Positions 9,670 to 20,072 of a stretch of DNA of 64,000 bases are shown here, piece after piece (position 1 is the first letter of the stretch; each line of letters opens with the position of its first letter). A program made the translations under genes and the position numbers. The notes beneath the pieces are model-generated. The model ran no database searches, had not been told where the DNA came from, and saw only the letters and a list, made by a program, of their open reading frames with translations. The DNA comes from DATBQN01 sp963799925 (GTDB taxonomy: Bacteria; Acidobacteriota; Thermoanaerobaculia; Multivoradales; UBA5704), in contig CAWCYZ010000002.1 of assembly GCA_963799925.1 (NCBI GenBank), positions 1,364,001 through 1,428,000 on the forward strand, in the 5' to 3' direction.

Positions 9670-10176
9670 ATGCAAGCGAACCGACTGCCCGCGCTGGCCG
9701 CCGCCGCCCTGCTGCTCGCCACCGGGGCGCTCCACGCCCAGGAGGAGAGGCGCAACGGCAATGCAGGCGGCAATCCCATTCCCCATGAGCCGCTCCTCGT
9801 CTACCAGGCGAGCGGCCCGGCGAGCGACGGCACCGCCCAGGGCGGCAGGCTCGAGCTGCTGATGATCTACGACGACGGCAGCGCCACCCTCATCCGCCAG
9901 CAGGACGTCGGCCCGGCCAAGGTCGCCCGCGCCGACGCCGGCAGCCGGGCGGCGCTGCTGATGACCGAGCTGCGCCGGGCCGGCGCCATGCGCCTCCCCG
10001 ACCGCGCCCGGCAGGCTCCCGAGCTCCCGATGACCACGGTGACCGCCTTCGCCTACCGCGGCGGCTCGGGGCACGCGGACGCCAATTCCTTCAGCTACAG
10101 CGTGGCCGACGGGTCCTACGCGCCGGTGGAGGAGGCGGTCCACTCGTTCCTCGCCGACGTCTTCGGCCCTTATTAG
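9670..10176 (+). CDS. Small secreted protein of unknown function
   Basis: A 168-residue protein with a Sec signal peptide (MQANRLPALAAAALLLATGA, cleavage probably after LHA). The mature part is rich in beta-strand-like stretches (PHEPLLVYQASG, RLELLMIYDDGSATLIRQQ) and has no cysteine. I do not recognise a family. An AGGAGG Shine-Dalgarno lies immediately upstream. A near-consensus sigma-54 promoter at 9616-9631 predicts activator-dependent expression. The neighbouring AAA+ regulator is convergent, not divergent, so co-regulation by it is only a possibility. Confidence 0.85.
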   Translation: MQANRLPALAAAALLLATGALHAQEERRNGNAGGNPIPHEPLLVYQASGPASDGTAQGGRLELLMIYDDGSATLIRQQDVGPAKVARADAGSRAALLMTELRRAGAMRLPDRARQAPELPMTTVTAFAYRGGSGHADANSFSYSVADGSYAPVEEAVHSFLADVFGPY

Positions 10177-10254
10177 AAGACCGCCGCCCAGAAGACCGCC
10201 GCCGCTCTCCCCGGGCGACGGGAGCGGCCTCGCGCCAGGACGGGCGCCTGGCGC

Positions 10255-11265
10255 TCAGCGGCGGGGCGGCAGCGCGCGCAGGGTCGCCGGGCGGTGGAGC
10301 CCCAGGACCTTGATCTTCTTGCTCAGGCCGACGCGCGAGAGCCCCAGGCGGCGGGAGGCGGCCGAGACGTTCCAGTGCAGGCTCTCCAGGGTCTCGACGA
10401 TCATCGTCCGCTCCTGGTCGCGGCGGTAGGCGCGCAGGCGCGCCCGCCCCTCGCCCGGCAGCTCGCCCAGGTCGGGGAGGAGCGACAGGCTCGCCGCGGC
10501 GATCGGCGCCCCCGGCGGGGTCGCCAGCACCGCGCCCTCGATCTCGGCCGCGAGCTCGCGGACGTTGCCCTCCCAGGCGTGCCCGAGGAGGAGCTCGAGC
10601 GCCTCGGGGGCGAGCGCCGCGACCGGCCGGCCGTGGCGCGCCGCGAAGCGGGCGAGGAAGCTCGCGACGAGCGGCTGCAGGTCCTCGCGCCGCTCGCGCA
10701 GAGTGGGGAGCCGCAGGAGGAGGCCGCGCAGGCGGAAGTAGAGGTCGGCCCGGAAGCGGCCGGAGTGCGCCTCGGCGCGCAGATCGCGGCGGGAGGAGGT
10801 GACGATCCGCAGGTCGAGGGCGCGCGGGCCCGCGGCGCCGGCGGGGAGGATGGCGCGGCAGTCGAGGAAGCGCAGGAGCTTCGCCTGGGCGGCGGGCGAG
10901 AGCTCGCTCACCTCGTCCAGGAACAGGGTGCCGCCGTCGGCGACGCCGGCCAATCCCTCGCGGTGCGCGGCGCCGCCGGCCACCCCCTGGGGAGTCCAGC
11001 CGAAGAGCTCGCGCTCGAACTGCTCGTCGCGCAGGCGCGCGGCGCGGACCTCGACAAAGGGCCGGCCGGCGCGCGGCCCGGCGCGGTGGATGAGACGGGC
11101 GACCAGGCCCTTGCCGGTCCCCGCCTCGCCCTCGACGAGGACGGGAAGCTCGCTGGCGGCGAACGCCTCGACCTGGCGGCGCAGCTCGACGGCGGCCGGC
11201 GAGGTCCCCGCCAGCTCCTCCGGCGGATGATCGAGGCCGTTCTGGCCCGGGGAACCACTCGACAT
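10255..11265 (-). CDS. AAA+ enhancer-binding-protein-like regulator with Fis-type HTH, degenerate GAFTGA
   Basis: A 336-residue protein that starts directly with the NtrC-family AAA+ domain and has no N-terminal sensory domain. Walker A is GEAGTGKG (46-53), Walker B GGTLFLDE (111-118), and an arginine-finger segment FRADLYFRLRGLLLRLPTLR follows. The C-terminus is a Fis-type helix-turn-helix ending in SRRLGLSRVGLSKKIKVLGL. The loop that normally reads GAFTGA and touches sigma-54 reads GVAGGA here (94-99), lacking both the Phe and the Thr. The protein may therefore not activate sigma-54 in the normal way. No partner kinase is adjacent. Confidence 0.85.
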   Translation of the reverse strand: MSSGSPGQNGLDHPPEELAGTSPAAVELRRQVEAFAASELPVLVEGEAGTGKGLVARLIHRAGPRAGRPFVEVRAARLRDEQFERELFGWTPQGVAGGAAHREGLAGVADGGTLFLDEVSELSPAAQAKLLRFLDCRAILPAGAAGPRALDLRIVTSSRRDLRAEAHSGRFRADLYFRLRGLLLRLPTLRERREDLQPLVASFLARFAARHGRPVAALAPEALELLLGHAWEGNVRELAAEIEGAVLATPPGAPIAAASLSLLPDLGELPGEGRARLRAYRRDQERTMIVETLESLHWNVSAASRRLGLSRVGLSKKIKVLGLHRPATLRALPPRR

Positions 11266-11364
11266 CGGAACACCTCCCGGAGAGCCGCCGGCCAGCGCGG
11301 CCGGCGGGCGCTCTCACAGATGGTGGTGCGGGCGGAGGGGGGAACCGCGACGGCGGCCGCCGCC

Positions 11365-12564
11365 TCAGGACGGGTTCTGGACCGCCGTCCGCAGCTCGGC
11401 CAGCAACCGGTCGATCTCCTCCTCGGTGTTGTAGGCATGGGGAGAGACGCGGAGGCGCCCGGCGCGGGCGGCGACGATGACGCCGCGCCCGGCCAGCCGC
11501 TCGACGAGAGCGGCGGTGGGAAGGCGGGGATGGACGGCGGTGACGATCCCCGAGGTCTCGCCCGGCCGGCGCGAGCTGACGAGCGCGAAGCCGAGCTCGG
11601 CCAAGCCGCGGGCCGCTTGGTCCGCCAACGCCAGCACCCGGCTCTCGACCGCCTCCGGCCCGGCGGCGAGGAGGATCTCGAGCGAGCCCCAGAGGGCGTG
11701 GATGCCGAGGCCGTTGAGCGTGCCGCTCTCGTAGCGCTTGGCCCCCTCGGCCCAGTCGATCGCGAGATCCGTCCAGCGCTCCATGTCGCGCATCGACCGC
11801 CAGCCCGAGCGCCGCGGGGCGAGGCGCTCGACGACGCGGTCGGAGACGTAGAGGAGGCCGATCCCCTCCGGCCCCAGCAGCCACTTGTGGGCGGCGCCGC
11901 AGGCGACGTCGACCCCGTCGCGCTCGACGTCGAGGGCGAGGGCGCCCAGCCCCTGGATGACGTCGACGACGAAGAGGACGCCGCGCTCGCGGCAGGCGGC
12001 GCCGATCCGTCCGAGGTCGAAGCGGAAGCCGTTGGCGTACTCGACCCAGGAGACGGCGACGGCGCGGGTGCGCCCGTCGATCCGCGCCAGCAGCTCGCCG
12101 GTGTCGACCCGGCCCTGGCGCTCGGGGAGGGCGCGGTACTCGACGCCGCGGTCGGCGAGCTGCATCCAGGGATAGGCGTTCGACGGGAACTCGCAGGCGG
12201 TGCCGACGACGTTGTCGCCCGGCCGCCAGTCGATCCCCTGGGCGACCAGCGAGAGGCCGGTCGAGGTGTTCTCGACGAAGGCGACCTCGTGCGCCGCGGC
12301 GGCGCCCAGCAGCCGCGCCGCCAGCGCCCGCACCTCCTCGTAGGCGCGGTTGCGGTCGGGGAAGTGGCGGTCGCCGGTCGCCCCGACGTCGAGGGCGAGG
12401 GCGGCCACCCGGTCGACCGCGCGGCGCGGCAGCGGCGCGATCGCCGCGTGGTTCAGGTAGGCGTAGCGCTCGGTGACGGGAAACTCGGCGCGCAGCCGGG
12501 CGAGGGCGGCCGCGTCCATCACCGTCCCGGGCGCGGTTTCTGGCTTATCCATCGACAGCTCCAT
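11365..12564 (-). CDS. Class V PLP aminotransferase (cysteine desulfurase / epimerase-like)
   Basis: A 399-residue fold-type I PLP enzyme. The N-terminal substrate segment YLNHAAIAPLPRRAV, the cofactor region VDVIQGLGAL, and the PLP lysine in CGAAHKWLLGPEG place it in the class V family that includes cysteine desulfurases and isopenicillin-N-epimerase-like proteins. No active-site Cys loop of the SufS/IscS type is obvious near the C-terminus, so a desulfurase role is doubtful. The start at 12564 is preferred because AGGAGG ends 6 bp before it; an ATG 6 bp further upstream would sit directly on that Shine-Dalgarno. It follows the flippase-like gene by 16 bp, so co-transcription is likely. Confidence 0.83.
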   Translation of the reverse strand: MELSMDKPETAPGTVMDAAALARLRAEFPVTERYAYLNHAAIAPLPRRAVDRVAALALDVGATGDRHFPDRNRAYEEVRALAARLLGAAAAHEVAFVENTSTGLSLVAQGIDWRPGDNVVGTACEFPSNAYPWMQLADRGVEYRALPERQGRVDTGELLARIDGRTRAVAVSWVEYANGFRFDLGRIGAACRERGVLFVVDVIQGLGALALDVERDGVDVACGAAHKWLLGPEGIGLLYVSDRVVERLAPRRSGWRSMRDMERWTDLAIDWAEGAKRYESGTLNGLGIHALWGSLEILLAAGPEAVESRVLALADQAARGLAELGFALVSSRRPGETSGIVTAVHPRLPTAALVERLAGRGVIVAARAGRLRVSPHAYNTEEEIDRLLAELRTAVQNPS

Positions 12565-12580
12565 GGGCATCCTCCTGGCC

Positions 12581-13694
12581 TCAGGCGGCGCGCTTCTTGG
12601 CGTCCGCCGCCGGCTTCTTCGCCGCGCTCCACGCCGCCTTGACCTCGAAGCCGACGAGCGCCGGCCCGCCGACCGCGATCACCAGGGCATAGTGGAGGCC
12701 GCGGAAGAGGAGGGTCGCCGCGCCGGCGCTCACCCGGTCGACCCCCAGGGCGACGTAGGCGGCGACCATCGCCGCCTCGGTGGTGCCGATGCCGCCCGGC
12801 GTGCCCATCAACATGCCCGCGGCATTGCCCAGGGCGACGACGGCGACGACCGGCAGCACCGCCACCGGCTCGCCGAGGGCGCGGAAGACCAGCCACTGGG
12901 CGATGGCGTTGGCGAGGAAGAGCCCCACCCCGAGCGCCGCGGCGCGCAGGTTCATGCCGCGGTCGCCCAGGAGCCGGACGAAGGTCGAGACCGCCTCCTG
13001 GCCATGGACGTAGAGGCGCTGCAGGCGGCCGTCCTCGCGCTCGGCGCGGCGGGCGAGGAAGCGGGCGAGCGGGCTGGCGGCGAACGGGCCGCTCCGGCGG
13101 CTCCACAGGACGAGCCCGCCGGCCGCCGCGGCGAGGACGGCGAAGACCGCCCAGCCGTAGGCGGCATGGCCGCCGGCCAGCGCCACCGCGGCGAGAGCGG
13201 CGACGGTGCATAGGGTGATCGTCGCCTGGTGGGCGAGCTGGTCGTAGAGGACGATGCCGTAGAAGAGGCCGAACGAGCGCCCGCTCCGGCGCGCGAAGTG
13301 GCGGGCGCGCAGCGGCCCGCCGAGGAGGCGCGCCGCGGGGTTCAGCAGGTTCAAAGCCGCCGAGGCGAGGAGCAGGGAGAAGCCGAAGGGGGCGCCGCGG
13401 CCGCGCTCTCCCGTCGCCCGCGCCGCCGCCAGCCGGAAGCGCAGGTCCCAGGCCTCGAAGCGGAGGACCAGGAAGAGGACGGCGAGGGCGACGAGCGGCC
13501 GGCTCGCGGCGGCGAGGCGGGTCGCGAGATCGCTCCAACCGATGCCGGCGACGAGCCGCCAGGCGACATAGACGGAGGCGGCGGCGAGCGCGCCCTTGGC
13601 GAGCAGCGCGGCCCGGCGGCGCCGGCGCGCGCGCCGGAGGTCGGGGTCGCTGGCAGGGTCGCGGGGCGGGCATCGGGGGCGGTACTTCGGGCAT
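12581..13694 (-). CDS. Lysylphosphatidylglycerol-synthase/flippase-like membrane protein (one apparent frameshift)
   Basis: A polytopic protein of the UPF0104/LPG-synthase transmembrane family. Hydrophobic segments run through the chain, and the family block GTPGGIGTTEAAMVAAYVAL lies near the C-terminus, followed by a lysine-rich tail (KKPAADAKKRAA). No ATG, GTG or TTG lies in the correct frame over the first 330 bp. The only good start (ATG at 13694) is one base out of phase. Removing one base in the run at 13663-13666 joins MPEVPPPMPAR to DPASDPDLRRA and the membrane domain. Family members flip or transfer lipids; the substrate here is unknown. Confidence 0.75.
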
Positions 13695-13753
13695 GATGGG
13701 GCGCCGCCCGGGAGCGACGGGAGAGGATATCAGGGCGCGAGGGAGCGAATTCG

Positions 13754-15239
13754 ATGAGCGATGGAGCGGCGGAGGGAAGGGGCGGCGGCGGGCCGAGCGG
13801 CGGGCGCCTCGAGCTGTCGCGCGAGGCGATGCGGGCGCTCGGCTACCGGGTGGTCGACCTCCTGGTCGAGCGGACGGCGACGCTCGCCGAGCAGCCGGTC
13901 GCCGGCTGGGCGGACCGCGCCAGTCTGGAGCGGGCCCTGGCGGAGCCGATCCCGGAAGAGCCGCGCGCCGTCGACGAGGTCCTGGCGCGGCTCGAGCGCG
14001 ACGTGCTGCCGCGCGCCATGGCGGTCTCCCACCCCCGCTTCTTCGCCTTCGTCCCGGCCCCGGGCAACTTCGTGAGCGCCATGGCCGACGCCCTCGCCGC
14101 CGGCTGGAACCCCTTCGTCGGCACCTGGTTCGCCGGCGCCGGGCCGGCCGAGGTCGAGCTGGTGACCGTCGACTGGCTGCGGCAGATCTGCGGCCTGCCG
14201 GCGACGGCGGGCGGGCTCTTCGTCTCCGGCGGCTCGGCCGCCAACCTGACCGCCCTCCACGCCGCGCGCCACGCGGTGTTTGGCGGCGAGCCCGGTGCCC
14301 TGCCCCGCGCCGTCGTCTACTTCTCGGACCAGACCCACTCGGCCGTCGAGCGGGCCTTGGCCGTGCTCGGCTTCGCGCCCGAGCAGATGCGGAAGCTGCC
14401 GACCGGACGAGAGCTTCGAGCTCGCGCCCGAGCGCCTGCGCGCGGCGATCGCGGCCGACCGCGCCGCCGGCCGCCGCCCGTTCCTGGTGGTGGCGAACGC
14501 CGGGACCACCAACACCGGCGCCGTCGACCCGCTCCTGGCGCTCGCCGACCTCTGCGGCGAGGAGGGCCTATGGCTGCACGCCGACGGCGCCTACGGGGCG
14601 GTCGCCGTGCTCGCCGAGCGCGGCCGCGCGCTCCTCGCCGGGCTCGACCGCGTCGACTCGCTGGCGCTCGACCCCCATAAATGGCTCTTCCAGCCGTTCG
14701 AGATCGGCTGCGTGCTGCTGCGCGACCGCCGCCTCCTCCACGCCGCCTTCACCATCCACCCGGAGTACCTCCAGGACGTCCACCGCGACGAGGAGGCGGT
14801 CAACTTCTGCGATTACGGCATCCAGCTCACCCGCAGCTTCCGGGCGCTCAAGCTCTGGATGTCGCTCCAGGTCTTCGGCCTGGCCGAGTTCCGGCGCGCC
14901 ATCGAGCGCGGCCTGGACCTCGCCGAGCGCGCCGAGGCGCTCCTCGCCGGCGATCCCTGCTGGGAGCTGGTGACGCCCGCCCGGATGGCGATCGTCACCT
15001 TCCGCTTCACCGCCCCCGGCCTCGCCGGCGAGGCCCGCGAGCGGGTGAACCTCGGGATCGTCGACGGCCTGCGCGCCGACGGCTTCGCGGTCGCCACCTC
15101 GACGCGGCTGGGCGGGCGGACGGCGCTGCGCCTCTGCACGATCAACCCGCGGACGACGGACGCGGACCTCGCCGAAACCCTCGAGCGCATGGCGCGGATC
15201 GGCCGGGAGCTGGCGGCGGCCGAAACCTCGCGGCCGTGA
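13754..15239 (+). CDS. Group II PLP-dependent (aromatic-L-amino-acid type) decarboxylase (one apparent frameshift)
   Basis: A decarboxylase of about 494 residues if read through one frameshift. Visible parts are the N-terminal dimer segment ending VSHPRFFAFVPAPGNFVSAM, the cofactor segment GGLFVSGGSAANLTAL, and HADGAYG. The PLP lysine is in LALDPHKWLFQPFEIG, and the C-terminal domain reads RLCTINPRTTDADL. The reading frame changes after QMRKLPT. Deleting one G at 14405-14406 gives PTDESFELAPERLRAA and a normal-length enzyme. The substrate (tyrosine, tryptophan, DOPA or similar) cannot be decided from sequence. Confidence 0.85.
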
Positions 15240-15302
15240 GAGACTCTCTCGGTCGGGCGCCGGGGCTCACCCGAGCGCGCCGACCCCGACCAGGAGAACC
15301 GC

Positions 15303-15530
15303 ATGCCCGAGACCAAGATCACCGTCAACAAGAACGGCCCCCTCCGCATCGAGGGGGACTTCCAGATCCTCGATCCCACCGGCGCCGCCTACGGCCTGGG
15401 CGGCCGCACCGCCCTCGCCCTCTGCCGCTGCGGCCAATCGGCCAACAAGCCCTTCTGCGACGGCAGCCACAACCACCACGGTTTCGTGGACGAGCCCCAG
15501 GCGCGCGAGCTGCCGCCGAAGAAGGTGTAG
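15303..15530 (+). CDS. CDGSH-type [2Fe-2S] protein
   Basis: A 75-residue protein carrying one complete CDGSH cluster motif, CRCGQSANKPFCDGSH, with Cys41, Cys43, Cys52 and His56 as the expected 3Cys-1His ligands. The N-terminal beta strands (KITVNKNGPLRIEGDFQI) match the short bacterial members of the family. No signal peptide or membrane helix is present, so it should be cytoplasmic. These proteins are small redox or cluster-transfer factors; a specific partner is not evident from the neighbours. Confidence 0.93.
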   Translation: MPETKITVNKNGPLRIEGDFQILDPTGAAYGLGGRTALALCRCGQSANKPFCDGSHNHHGFVDEPQARELPPKKV

Positions 15531-15682
15531 CACCGCCCCGTCCACCGCCTCCTCATCGTCCCCTCACCCGCCGCTCAGCGAGCGCTCATGGAGCCGTGCT
15601 CCCCGGGCCCGCTACCTTGGGAGCCGCCGGCGCACTCTCGCGCGGCGGGCACTCACAAGGTGCTGCGGACAAGGAGACAAGC

Positions 15683-16894
15683 ATGCTCAAGGCAAGATCG
15701 CTTCTCGCCCTCGCTTTCATTCTCACGGCCCTCGCCCTGCCCCTCCAGGCACAGCCCACCTGGCGCACCGCCGGGCTGGTCGGCGACGTCCTCGCCTTGC
15801 CCTCGACGGGCTGCAGCTCCGGCCAGTCCACCTGGTACGACCCCGAGGCCTTCTTCTTTCCCGACGGCGCGCGCGGCTTTCTCGCCCAGGGGGTCCAGCC
15901 CAACCCCTGCACGCCGTTCGACGCCCTCTACCTGGCGAAGTTCAACCCGGTGAGCCTGCAGTGGCAGCTCCCGGCCGCGAACACCTGCGCCACCGTGGCC
16001 GGCCGCTACGCCGACTTCGCCTGCCCGGACCTCCCGACGCTCGCTCCCTACCAGCCGCTCGCCAGCCCGGCGATCGCCAAGGTCGGCAGCCGGTATTACA
16101 TGGCCTTCTCCGGGGGCAACGGCGACCTGCGCAAGGGGCACGTCTTCTGGGCCTACTCGGACGACGGCTTCACCTGGACCGAGCTCAAGTGGGACCCGAA
16201 GCCGGCGGGCTTCAACTGGAAGCCGCTGATCTACCCGCTCTACGGCGACGTCTGCCAGAAGATCTTCGGCATCTCGCAGCTCACCCTCACCTACAACAGC
16301 GGCGACGGGATGTTCTACATCCACGTGCAGTACCTGCATCGCGACACCGGCGAGGGCGACACCTACATCTTCCGCTTCCCCTACTCGAACGCCAACGGCT
16401 TCGGGCTGGGCGGCCCGATGCAGGTGTGCATCAGCGCGTCCAGCGGCACGCCCTGCAGCTGGCAGAACCACTCGGGGCAGATGGTCTTCGACTACGACGG
16501 CCAGCCGCCGGTGGGGAGCGATCCGCTCCTCTCGAAGCACCATGGCGACAGCCAGAACTTCCCGGCCGGCGCCGGCAGCATCGCCTGGGACCCGTCGCAT
16601 GGCGACTGGCTGCGCGTCTACACGACGGTCGACGGGCTGCTCCACTGGCAGACCTCGACCTCGCTCGCCTCGGGGCTGTGGTCGGTTCCGGGCGCGGTCG
16701 ACATGACGTCGTTCAACAGCCAGGTGAGGGCGCGCTACCCGATGGCCAACGTCTCCGCCGCCGCCTACGGCGGTCTCTTCTGGGGGACGATCGGCACCCG
16801 CACGGGGATGTGGCTCTTCCAGCCGGCGGACTACCTCAACTGCGGCCCGTTCCAAGGCGTCGGCATCTTCACCGTGGCGCTCAACTTCAGCTGA
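15683..16894 (+). CDS. Secreted protein of unknown function, beta-propeller-like repeats
   Basis: A 403-residue protein with a clear signal peptide (MLKARSLLALAFILTALALP, cleavage near LQA-QPT). The mature part contains spaced aromatic strands such as SRYYMAFSGGNGDLRKG, FWAYSDDGFTWTELKWDP and GSIAWDPSHGDWLRVYTT. These resemble blades of a five-bladed propeller as found in glycoside hydrolase 43/68-like folds. Eight or so cysteines (for example VCQKIFG, VCISASSGTPCSW) suggest disulfides. I do not recognise a catalytic triad with confidence, so the function is open. A GGAG lies 6-9 bp before the ATG. No operon partner is apparent. Confidence 0.83.
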   Translation: MLKARSLLALAFILTALALPLQAQPTWRTAGLVGDVLALPSTGCSSGQSTWYDPEAFFFPDGARGFLAQGVQPNPCTPFDALYLAKFNPVSLQWQLPAANTCATVAGRYADFACPDLPTLAPYQPLASPAIAKVGSRYYMAFSGGNGDLRKGHVFWAYSDDGFTWTELKWDPKPAGFNWKPLIYPLYGDVCQKIFGISQLTLTYNSGDGMFYIHVQYLHRDTGEGDTYIFRFPYSNANGFGLGGPMQVCISASSGTPCSWQNHSGQMVFDYDGQPPVGSDPLLSKHHGDSQNFPAGAGSIAWDPSHGDWLRVYTTVDGLLHWQTSTSLASGLWSVPGAVDMTSFNSQVRARYPMANVSAAAYGGLFWGTIGTRTGMWLFQPADYLNCGPFQGVGIFTVALNFS

Positions 16895-17071
16895 CCGCCC
16901 TCGACGGCCGGATCGCGGGCGCGATCCGGCCGTCCGTTCGACCGCCATCCGATCCCGCCAAGCGCCCGCAGGAGAGAATCGGATAGCCTCCTCCGGCCAG
17001 CCCTGGGGGCGGCGCTCTGCAGAGCGGCCCTTCCCTGCAACCTGGGGCAGGAATCGCCGTCTCTCCTCGAC

Positions 17072-20055
17072 ATGACATCGCTCCGGCGCATCGCCCCGCT
17101 CGCCGCCCTCCTCCTCGCCGTCGCTCTCCCGGCCGCCACCCTCCCCGCCGCCGCCCAGGGCCCCGACGCCCGCTGGCGGACGATCGAGACGGCGCACTTC
17201 CGCATCCACTACCCCGCCGACTCCGAGGCCTGGACGCGGCACGCGGCGGCGCGCCTGGAGTCGATCTGGGCGCGCGTCGAGGGCGAGGTCGGCTACCGGC
17301 CGCCGGCGATCGTCGACGTGCTGGTCTCCGACCCCATCGCCGAGGCGAACGGCGCCGCCCTCCCCTTCCTCGGCTGGCCGCGGCTGATCCTGTGGACGAG
17401 CCCGCCCGAGCCCGAGTCCGAGCTCGGCCACTACGCCGACTTCTCGGAGCTCCTCCTGGTCCACGAGAGCACCCACCTGGTCCACCTGCTGCGGCCGTCG
17501 CGCAACCCGGCCGAGCGCTTGACGGAGCTGCTGCTGCCGATCGGGCCGCTGGCGCGGAAGTCGCCGCGCTGGGTGACCGAGGGCTACGCCACGGTCGTCG
17601 AGGGGCGCCTGACCGGCTCGGGGCGGCCGAACAGCGATCTGCGGGCGGCGATCCTGCGCCGCCGCGCCCAGGAGGGGAAGCTCCCCGGCTATGGGCAGTT
17701 GAACGGCGACGCCACCTGGCGCGGCCTCTCGATGGCCTACCTCATGGGCTCGGCCTACCTCGAGTGGCTGGACGGCCGCGCCGGGCCGGGGAGCTTCCCC
17801 AAGCTCTGGGCGCGGCTGTCGGCGCGGCGCGGGCGCAGCTTCGACGAGGCGTTCACCGGCGTCTACGGCGACTCGCCCGCCGATCTCTACGGCCGCTTCG
17901 CCGCCGAGCTGACCTACAGCGCGGTGGCGGCGGAGAAGGCGATCGCGCCGGTGGCGCGCGAGGGCGAGCCGTGGCAGGACCTGTCGTGGACGACCGGCGC
18001 GCCGGCGCTCTCGGCCGACGGCGGCCGCCTGGCGATCGTCCTCCGGCACCGCGACGCGCCGGCGGAGCTGGTCGTCTGGTCGACGGCGGCGGACGAGAAG
18101 GCCGAGACGGAGTACGGGACAGAAGCGCGCCGAGATCGCGGCGAAGGATCCCGAGGACGTGCCGGCGGTGCGCACCAAGCCGCTCGCCCGCAAGCCGCTC
18201 CACACGCTGCCGACGCTCGACGGCATCGCGCCCGAGTCGCCGCGCTTCGTCCGCTACGGCCAGGGCGGGAAAGCCGGCCAGGCCATCCTCTTCGTCCGCT
18301 TCGAGCCGGACGGCCAAGGGTTCCTCCACCCCGACCTCTTCCGCTGGGAGCCGGAGGCGGGAAGGGTCCTACGCCTGACCCGCGGCGCCGACCTCCGCGA
18401 GCCCGACCCGTCGCCGGACGGCGCCTGGGCGGTCGCCGTGCGCAACCGCAACGGCCTGTCGCAGATCGTCCGCGTCGACCTCGCGACCGGCGCCGTCGCC
18501 GACCTCACGGCGGCGACGGCCGAGGCGGTCTACGACCACCCGCGCCTGTCGCCGGACGGCACCCGCGTCGCCTTCGCCCTCCACTCGGACCGCGCCTGGC
18601 GGCTGGTGGTGCGAGACCTCGCGAGCGGCAGGGAGCGCGAGCTCGCGCCGCCCGCCGACGGGACCCTCGCCTCCCCCGCCTGGAGCGCCGACGGCCGGCG
18701 CGTCTACGCGGTCGTCGGCAGCCGCGGCTTCCTCGACGTCTTCGCCTTCCCGGCGTTCCGCGGCGGCGCCAGGGAGCGATGGCGACGGCGGCGCGCCGGT
18801 CGCCGTCACCCGCACCCAGGGCGGCGCGCTCGCCCCGGAGCCGACGCCGGACGGCAAGGCGCTCTTCTACCTCAACCTGCAGGCCGACGGGCTCGACCTC
18901 TACCGGCTGGACCTCGGCGCCGCCCCGCCGCCGCCGCCGGGCGAGCCGCCGGGGACGACCTGGGCGGCGCTGGCGCCGGCCGTCCCGCCGGCGCCGCCCT
19001 CCCCGGCGCCGGCCCCCTTCCCCGCCGCCGAGGTGCCGCCCGGCCATCCCTACGGCCTGGGGCGCCAGGAGGTCGAGCCGCTCCTCTCCGCCGCCGGGAC
19101 GAGCGCCGGGGCGTCCACCGTGCTCGGCGTGCGGGTGGGCGACGTCGTCGGCCGCTTCGACCTCCTCGCCTTGGGCGCGCTCGGCGGCGGCGCGCCGGAC
19201 GGCGGGGTGGTCGCCGGCGCCTTCCGCGGCCTGCCGGTCGCCTTCTCCTTCCACCTCTTCGACGCCCGCGACCGCCCGTCGGCAGAGAGCGGGCGGCCGC
19301 CGAGCCAGGCCGTCGCCGCCGGCCGCTTCGACGTCGACCGCCGGGGGGCGGAGCTCCGCGCGAGCTGGGACCGGCGCCTCGGGCCGGCGAGCGTCCGCCT
19401 CGCCGGCGGCGGCCTCTGGTCGCGGCTCGCGCCGCGCTTCGGCCGCGGCTTCGACGAGACCGTCGGCTTCGTCTCCGGGCGGGGGGCGGCCGATCTCTCG
19501 CGCGGCCGCTGGCACCTGCTGCCGGCGGTCGCCGGCCACTGGGAGCGCCAGCTCGCCGACGACCTGCCGGCGCCGGGCGCCGCCTGGGAGCGCCGCGGCG
19601 CCGCCGCCTCCCTCGGCATCGCCCACGGCAAGGACCGCCTGACGCTCTCGGCGCGGCGCGACGGCGCGGCCGGCAGCTTCAGCTCCTTCGACCTCTACAG
19701 CCTGGGCGGCTTCCCCAGCACGCTCCTCCCGGACGCGGTCGAGGCCGGCCGCATCGCCTCCCCGGCGCTCCCCGACGGCACCCTCCGCGGCTCGGAGCAC
19801 GAGGGCGAGCGCGCCGAGCTCGAGCTCGGGTCCTTCCCGGCGCCGCTCTTCTACGAGCGCCACCGCCTCTGGCTCGGCGACGGCGCGCGCCGGCCGTGGC
19901 TCGACCTCGCCGGCCTCGAGTGGCGCTTCTCGACCGGCCCCATCCCGGTCGGCCGCATCCCGGCGCTCGACTTCCGGCTGGGCGTCGCCCGCATCCTCTC
20001 CGACCCCTACCGCGGCTCGACGCGCTGGTGGCTGACGACCGTGCTGCGGCCGTGA
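17072..20055 (+). CDS. Secreted gluzincin-type peptidase with TolB-like propeller and C-terminal barrel-like region (two apparent frameshifts)
   Basis: A roughly 990-residue exported protein once two single-base insertions are ignored (GGG at 18116-18118 and GGG at 18772-18774). It has a signal peptide, then a peptidase-MA-like domain with the zinc motif HESTH in LLVHESTHLVHLL and a downstream Glu in WVTEGYATVVEG. Next are TolB/WD40-like propeller repeats (REPDPSPDGAWAVAVRNRNG, HPRLSPDGTRVAFALHSD). The C-terminal 330 residues have alternating strands and end in RWWLTTVLRP, with aromatic residues near the end as in outer-membrane barrels. A cell-surface proteolytic or processing role is likely; the barrel assignment is inference. 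Confidence 0.78.
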
Positions 20056-20072
20056 GCAGGGCTCCCGCTCGT

